This document shows positions 29,236 through 38,200 of a DNA stretch of 64,000 nt, piece by piece (within the stretch, counting starts at the first letter, position 1; each line of letters begins with the position of its first letter). The notes beneath the pieces were generated by a model, which was given only the letters and a program-made list of their open reading frames with translations, searched no databases and had not been told where the DNA came from. Source of the DNA: Schistosoma mansoni (taxonomy: Eukaryota > Platyhelminthes > Trematoda > Strigeidida > Schistosomatidae); assembly GCF_000237925.1 (NCBI RefSeq), contig NW_017386025.1, forward strand, positions 3,034,215 through 3,098,214. Direction: 5' to 3'. Both the position numbers and the translations under genes were made by a program.

Positions 29236-32200
29236 ACGACTGGTTATCATAAAATAAGTGAGGCGGTCTGTGAGCGGCATCACAATAACAGACAATGAAA
29301 TAATAGGTACTCTGGCTCAATGGCCAAGGTTTATTACTATTCCTTTGTCCAACTATTTGTTTAACTATTATTTTACCAGAAAAGCTATTGGTTGGATTCC
29401 AACCCCCAACCAATAGAATCAATGTTCGGAAACAAACTCAGACAGTCAGTCAGTCAGCTACAACGTAGGACCAGGCACATCTATGCATCGGTCCAAGTTG
29501 CCATACCTCGTTAGCACAACAAGATGAACACCGGATTCATAGAAGTAATTAATTTAGTGGTGGTAGTATATAAAGAAAGGTTGTATATAAGGATATAGTA
29601 TAGGAAGGAAAAAAGTTATGAAGCAATTTTAATCTCATGGTTTAAGGGAAGATAAAGAGTGTATACACCTACGCCATTGTGATCGATTCTGAGCCATGTC
29701 ACACAGAGTCTCCAACCATTGGTTACGATGGTCACGCGGACCCCAACCAGGTAGTCTGCATCTGCCAACATGACTCAGACTAGAAGTTAGTGACTTCAAG
29801 CACTGATGCCATGTTTTGGTTTGGCCGACCCTAACTCTCTTCCAACCATCCCCTACACTAGTCAGCATTGCGCGTCGTGTTAATCGGTGTTCAGGCATAC
29901 GTAAAACGTGGCCTAACCATCTCAGTCGATGAAGATTCATAGCCTCATCAACTGATTTACCATCATTCCCTAATACCCTGCGTCTAACCTCACTATTACT
30001 TACCCGGTGATCCCAGCAGATGCGAGCAATATTTATAAGACATCTGTGGTCAAATACTAGCAACTTGCGAGTATCTTCTACTCTTAATGGCCATGTTTCG
30101 CAGCTGTAAAGTAGAACAGAGCGAACTGCTGTTTAGTATACTCGTCCCTTAATTGATAGACGGATATCTCGTCTTCGCCATAGGTGACGTAAGTTGGCAA
30201 ATGCCAAACGAGAATTTTGAATCCGTGCCGAGATTTCGTCAGACACCAACTCATTAGGGCTGATCAGACTTCCAAGATAAGTGAAGTTTTCGATGCGTTC
30301 GACTACTTCACTCCCTATCCTTAGTTCAGGTGTTGACGCAGGCCAGTCCTGGAGTAACAATTTACATTTGGATGGGGAGAATCGCATCCCAAACATCCTG
30401 GCATTATTACTCAGTTCTAACAGAAGACTCTGCATTTTGCCAGCGTCTTAACCAAATAGGACTATGTCATCTGCGTATTCTACGTCACTTTGATAATTAT
30501 TCTTTGATGAACATTCTCCTTACAATATAAACAAATAACGAGAAATTAAATTAAACACTTACTATTATAAAATTCATTGCCACCAAACCGACGTGTTGTT
30601 AAGCGAGTTAATAACTTCATTCTATTTACATCATATTGACCTGATAGTAAATCTGTTGTTCCTGGTGTAGGAACAACTGTGCCATCAGTAAGGGATTGAC
30701 GACGAATGAATGACATCCCCAAACCTTCTAGAATACGCATAAATGCATCACGAGCAAGTTGTCGCTGTACATCCCGACTCAGGAAAGTAGTTACAGCATC
30801 CAATGAGAAGGGACGGATTGGAGTTGGAGCTGAATGGAATTAAAAAGCAATTATAATAAATCACATTTATCTAATGGATATATATATTAAAAAGGTACAA
30901 CGAAACCAAAACAGTACAGTAATGTGAATGAGCACCACAATGACAACTTACCAATTAAATCAGATTGAGGAACTGCATTCAAAGACATAGGTAGCGATGT
31001 GTTTGTAAATTGATTGAAAGGAACAGATAAACTAGGTGTACCAGCTACAACGCCTAATGTGGTTTGAGTTTGTGATTGTGTTGGTACCATTGTTGGCATC
31101 ATCATCATCATAGGTAATAAAGGTGGTGGCGGTTGTGATGGATTGAAATTAGGAACCATCATATTCGGTACTGTTGGAGGCATGACCATTGTATTTTGCA
31201 CAGAAGTTAAAGTAGAAGGAGTAAACATTGGGACAAGACCAGTTAAGCCAGGTGGGGGTATATTGAGATCTATGGATTCATTGGTTGCCACCTGTTGAGT
31301 ATTATATCCGACAAGGGTAGATATATTCATTGTCTGAGAGCTATGCATTTTACGAGCAGCATTAGCTCTAATTAAAGCATCCTCAGCTTCAGGATCATTT
31401 TCAGCAGATATCTGGTCACCTTTCAAAAGCTTAGATGGTAAAAAAACAAATATACTATGCTATGACAGTTTAAAAGAAAGAGAACCCATAAAATTACCCT
31501 TATTAAAGGTAACTAACTGTTCAGTTTTCAGGTAAACTGCTTTTATAAGAAACAGTGATGCTGCCCAAATCAGAGTTTTATACTATCGTCACGTGATCGA
31601 CAGGACTTTTTAACACGAAAATTTTCTGCTTCAACCGCAATCACTTACTAAAGTATTCATGCAATTTGTTATTTAAAGTATCCCTGATGATGAATCATAT
31701 CAATCGAGAAGTGTCTTGTATTTCTAAAACAGAAATAACTTTGCTCAGTTATTTAACGGCAGTGACATTTGCTTTATTATGACTGAAAAAAATATATAAA
31801 CCTTAACATAAAAGATTTATCTATTTATCTATTTAATCTGATGTGCTAAATAAAAGCTAAGTAACTTACCATACGTCGCTTTTTAGATTTACCAGATTCT
31901 TTTTGAATATCACCACTTCGTTCAATAGACGTACGTGATTCAGACTTTAAAGTACGTTTGCGACTCATTTGGTTGCTGACATTGTTATCATCATCAACTG
32001 GAATTAATAATAATTCTAACTGATTTATTCTATCTAAAACTTCATACTGTCCACCTTCACCAGCCCAAACAGTTAATTGTACAGCAAGCATACGCGCTAA
32101 ATGATGAATTTGCGCTGATGTCCCAGCTGCTGCTATAGGTGTATAAGTCGAGTGAAATGAAGCAGGCATTTGATCAGGTAAGGTGACCATACTGTGAGAT

Positions 32201-35200
32201 AAAGGGTAAAAAGAAATCGGTAAATACATTCTGAAACAAATTGCATGCTCCATATACACGAGGAGTTGCACTGATGCTATCCAAACAAGCAGAAAAAGCA
32301 CTTATAGGATGAGAATCTCATGGACCAAGGATCACCAGAGCCTCCTCCAAAACAAAGAAACAGGGCATTACGATCAACGTCATCCAGTGCTATGCGCCTA
32401 CCAACGATTACAATCAAAACGCTTAAGATCGATTCTACGATAGGCTGCAGTCAATCGTTGCCCAACAAAGGACTTGACCATTCTGGTGCGAGACCTAAAC
32501 GTCAATGTTGGAATGGACAACACAGGATATGAAGATATCATAAGACGACATGGACTGGCAGAAAGGAACGAAAATGGTGAGAGATTTGCAAACCTATGTG
32601 CCTTCAATAAACTGCTCATATGAGGCACTATATTCCCACACAAACGCATTTATTATTATTATTATTTAAACACATAAATATTGGTACAAAGGGGCACCAG
32701 ATATATATGCGCCTCACAAATCTCATTTGATTTATGTGAGGGCTATGATGATGCCCAGGTGCCCAAACTGAAACAGGTGGTTTTCTTAGGGGGCCACACC
32801 CCGAGCCTTTGACCTAAAGGTCTAACCCACAAGGCAGTGGAGCATCGTGAGGAGATGCAGTCCCAAGGTGGCCGGTGATCAACGATTGATTCATACGCCA
32901 TTTGTTCCCTCAGGGCACTGGAGCCCATGTACACCATTGGTTTGGAATCAGGGTTTTCCAACTCCCCTAGGTGGACCCTCCGTGTCCACCAACCCGGTTA
33001 AAGCGCGGGACATTCGCTTTTCGTTCTCTCAATTTCGTAAAAAACACCCCCGCCACGAGAAGGCAGTGAGTAGGACTTCCCTGGCAGAGGCTGTATATTC
33101 GCTGGCCATGTGAGAGCATTTCGAGAGGGAGAGTGGACTCTCCCCACTCTCGGCCGTACCAGGGCATACGCATACACCGGATCACACTACGCAGAACCAA
33201 ATTGACCATATCTGCATCAATAAGAAGTTCAGGAGGACGATGGAGGATGTGAGAACTAGGAAAGGAGCTGATATAGCATCAGATCATCACTTGCTGGTCG
33301 CCAAGATAAAACTGAAACCCAAGAAGCGCTGGACAACGGGGCGGACAACACAAAAGTTTAATACGGCTTTTCTTCGGGATACTGACAAACCCAACAAATT
33401 CAAGATAGCCCTCAACAATAAGTTCCAGGCCTTTCATGATCTACTCAATGGAGAGGGAACTACTATGGAGAGCAACTGGAAAGAGATAAAAGAAGCAATC
33501 ACTTCGACATGTCATGAGGCTTCTCATACTGGTTAATGCGTCATTGGTCTAGTCATACAAGTCAGTTTCTAATTGGCAATTTAGTCAAGTGATATATTCA
33601 CAGGCCCATAAGACATAAAAAACTTAATTCACGAAGACTAGATATCCATGTTATTCCATATCTTAGACCTTCAAATATACAAGTTTTATACGCAACACTA
33701 AATGATATTGTGATGATTTATATATGTCAAAAAACATAACATTTTAAAGGTCAAATTCATGGGGTAAATGAACTTTCAAACTATATGCTTAAGTATCGTA
33801 CCATCCATACAAATAAAGCTTACCTGAGTAAGACGAGATCGGCAACATTAGCTGTTGTTAACTTAGGCACTACTTGTGTTGTAATTAAATCAATTTCTGG
33901 TATAACAAATGTCTGACCTTTACTATCACTAGAGTTAACTTTTGATGTATGTTTTGCACCGCTACTAGTTGTACTACTAGAAATACGAGCTTTCTTTCTC
34001 AGCCGTCTAGATGAACGTGGTATTTGGATGTCTTCATCGTCTTCATCATCATCGTCATCATCATCAAATCGGAGAGCTGCTTCTGCCTTAAAGAAAAAAA
34101 CAAACCCACAGAAGTATAATTACACAGACCAGAGAGATTAAAGTAGTGATGAATTACTATTTATTTCCACAAGTTGGCCTGCAATCCATATTTAATAATC
34201 ATAACTACTATGCACATAAGACTATCACATTCTGCCAATAATAGATGTATGTTATCATACGACGAAGATTAACATAGATCAACATTAGCACGAGGAAATG
34301 AGATCAACAAGATGAATGGTAAAAAAACCAAAATAGTGTAGTATAAATGATAGTGAGGATTACCCATTGAGTAGGTTTCAAAAAGATAGGGTGGAAACGT
34401 ATGTACGAAAAGATACTGAAATTCAAGATCAAGAGGTAGATAAGGGGTGCATCGAGGCCACTTTGAACGAATCTCAGCCATGTCGCCCAAGGTCTTCCAC
34501 AACTTTTTGTGGTCTTCTAGTCGACCTTAAATAAGTAGGCAGCACCTACTTACATGGCTCAAAATGTTGTGATGAGTATGGTTGGAGATCCAAGAATAAA
34601 TACTAGTTTTTAAGAATTGACGGTGTTGCTGTTGACTTTTACTAGGTAGGCTATGTATTTCGGCATCTTCAACAGATGCAGTAATCGCACGAGATTTTAC
34701 CGTGTTTAGTTCTACCCATCTGAACATTAGATACACTAACCAAGGAAGAATTATGTCTGGCATTTAGAGATGTAAAAAGTACAAAGGGTACACTTGTTAA
34801 AACTCACTTCAGCTAATGTGAAACCACTAGAAGTTATAGGATGATTTTGCTGACAAGACGTTGAAGTAGTACTTGAAGCTATTGGTACCGTTGATGCAGG
34901 TATTTGAAGTTCTTCCTGTGTTTTGCTGGAACTTGTAAGTATAATAGACCCAGAAGATGCTATTGTACTGTCTGTTGATGGAAAAGTTGTTTGTACGTGA
35001 GTAACGAGTGACAACTTATCATCAGCTGCAGGTAAATTGCTAGGGGCCACAGAAACAGAAGGTTGGGGTTGTAAAATGGGAGGTATACTAGGTTGTTGTT
35101 GTTGTTGTTGTTGTCTCATATCCACATCACCATGATCAACAAAATCTGGATGCGAACGATTAGGCATAAATGTGCTTGGGTCTGGGTAAAGACGTGCACG

Positions 35201-38200
35201 AGATAGCTCGGTATGACTTTGCAATGCTTGCAGAACCTTAATCACAAAAAATACAACAATCGTTAGACGGAAGAGCTTTTAACCATCAAACTTGTAAAAT
35301 TTCTATTCTTCAACCTAAGTCTATTTAGTGATTCAAATCTGCGTCTATGTATTTGCTATGATTGCAGTGACTCGATAAAATTTTTTCGACATGTGGATAT
35401 TTTCACACAGAAAAGATGAAAGACTAAGCCTCCCGTTGTGACTGGTCATTTTCATTTTGCAGAGATCAGTGAAACAGTACTACAGATACAGAAAATTGTT
35501 AAGCATTGGGTATCCAATGTTAGTATTTCGGAAAAAAATCTTTTTAAATGTTTTCCATCTAATAGGTCAATGACTGAAGAAGTCGACGATCCGTAGAAGC
35601 CGATTGATGGCTTAAATATACACTTAGCTGATTTCCGTTATTAGACCAGCGAATTTTTCGTTCAACTTAGAAGTAAAATAAATGCTACAAAACCTGAATA
35701 GTAGTTGGATGACACTACAGAGGAGTCCAAGCAAGGAAAAAACATTATCTAATGAGCCTTTAAGTTTGCCATAATTTACGACGAAACTTACTATAAGAAA
35801 GGAGGGATGATGGGAGATCTTAGCAGTGTTATTTAAGCAACCCATATCGAAATATTTCCGCTAAATATTGAAAGGGATGTCCCAAAAACTTAAATCTAAT
35901 TCCACAGAAATATCCATAAACGACTCAACAGATATTTTGAGGTTCATATGCTTAGTGTGGCAACATATATACATGCAAAACAGGTATTAATTAATTAGCA
36001 TAAAGCACACTTAATGTAGTAAATTTACTGGATTCATATAACACGTACTTCTGCATGAGTAGCTCCAAGATCAGTTAGCAATATAGTAATTCGACCCTGA
36101 AAATCTGATACAGCAGCTGGATGTCTGAGTAACTGTAGCAGACCGTTTTTCAGTTTTTTCCGCACCGAACTAACTTGATTATCCGAGAAATGAGGTGGTA
36201 ATGTTACTATATAGATTATAATGTAGAGAAAAAAATCCCATGATTTTCTGAACATTGGTAAAACATATAAACAATATGAAGTGAACAAGTACACTAAACT
36301 CGGATACGCGATAAAAGAAATTATTGTTACATATTTCTCGTTTTCGAACTGGGGATGAAGGTGCAAGATTGCTGTGATCCGATGTTACAGTGCAGTATAT
36401 TCGTTAGGAGGCATATGAGGAAGCTATAAACTTTTGAATTTGTATCAATTCATTAGTAAGGTCCATCTAGAACTCTTTATTAAAGTAATAACTAATACTG
36501 GTTACCAAGTGTAATTCAAAAGGCGTATTTTGTTTCGTTCGCATTTCGTCAACCAGATGTACCATACAACTAGTAAATCCTGCCTCAGGTCATGAACTTA
36601 AGATTTAGGCTACAGGTTACAAATAATTTGCGGTAGTTATCTTACAGAACAAAAATCTAATGTCGGTGGAATACATTTTACATGAGTTTATTTTGTGCGT
36701 TCGATTGGCATACAGAGGTAGAGTATAAAATAGGATGAGATGTGAATTCCAGAATACAGCTAAAATACAATAGACAAGATTACTGGGGTATTCAATCAAT
36801 TTGGCCTAGTAACACAGATATAACAGCCCAGCAGTAAAGTAACGGAACTAATGAGGGTAAAAGTAAAAGATAACTTGCCATGGACTGTTTCAAATGCTTG
36901 AACAACACGGTCCATAAATTGAGGTCTTTGTTTTGCAATATTCACCAATGAATCCATGACTGATTCAAGAACTGGACATGTAACTGATCCAGAAGACATA
37001 CTAGGCTTCCCGCGTACTGGCCAACTTGACAACCCGATAAATAAACGTTCGGCTTCCTCAGCTAATCGATGAGGTCGAACTAAACAAACACCTGGAAGGA
37101 GTGTGGCTGAAGATGCTGCTGTACTAGCTTCTAGGATAGCTTGCAATTGAGTGTTGGTAAGCACTGGAATTTGATCCAAAGATAAATCACCTTCATTTTC
37201 ACGTGGTATTTCAGAATTAGGCAACCGACGTGAATGGAGAATAATTACACACTAAGAGAAAATAAGAAAATTCGGTTACTGTACACCTTTAGCTAGTCAG
37301 TAGATAACGAATTCGGTTTCACGACAAAATTTTAAAATTGTTTTTCTATCATAGAGACCAAATGAGTAATTGTCAGAGGTATGGTTACAGTAACAGAAGC
37401 TTATGTATGTTACCAAGTGATTCAAATACCACTTCAATCACTCTAATTTTAGTGGTTGGTATCATCACTAGTCCCACTGTATAAGAGTAATGGATGGACA
37501 TGAATTTCCTGATGGGTTCAAAGTTCAAGATTAAGAGGTAATACAAATTAAAAATGAAAGGAAACAGAACGATACACATTTTTACGAAACCACTCAGAGT
37601 TCCCGACCGTTGCTGCTATCTCGACGTGGTGGCCGGACTTGCCTATCGTGATGAACCAATCGAGCTATACTGACTGGAACATTCGTTCCTCAAGGTCCTA
37701 CCATGCCAGACAGGTCGGTTGAAGAGCGGTAAGACTAAAAACAGCAAACTCAAGGTCCGAAGACGAAGTCATACTGCTGACTGTACAGAGGTGTGACAGC
37801 AGTAAGGTGTTTCCTTCAGACAACCAACATAACAGCGATGCTGCCTTCCAACAAGGGGGGGTTAGAAAAGGTCGACTCTGTCTCGGCCTCGCCTTATCCC
37901 ACGGATATCCGTCTCCGACGGTAAGGTCCCAACAAGTACGGAGCTAACACAAAAAGATCATGTGTGACCGACCTCAAGCAGTTGTCCCTTGGGCACTGCG
38001 GTCACGCTCTCAGGTCATTAGGACCACTCCTAATCAAATTTTCTTTTCAAGCACCTCTAGAAAAACCCTTCCACGGTGTGGGCAGCCGGGAAGTGATAAC
38101 TGCCCTCATACCTCTAACAGCACTCAAGACCACTCAGAGTTGAGATACAGTTTGAAACTAGCTTGCATTACTCTACTCAAAGGAATTAAACTTCGTTCGT

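Noticed and set aside
37385-37579. Minus-strand frame with [10 protein letters not shown] considered as a symplekin exon
   Set aside because: Joining 38304 directly to 37251 gives exact vertebrate spacing and matching phase ([13 protein letters not shown]), while this piece cannot be joined on both sides in phase. It looks like LINE 3' tail material.
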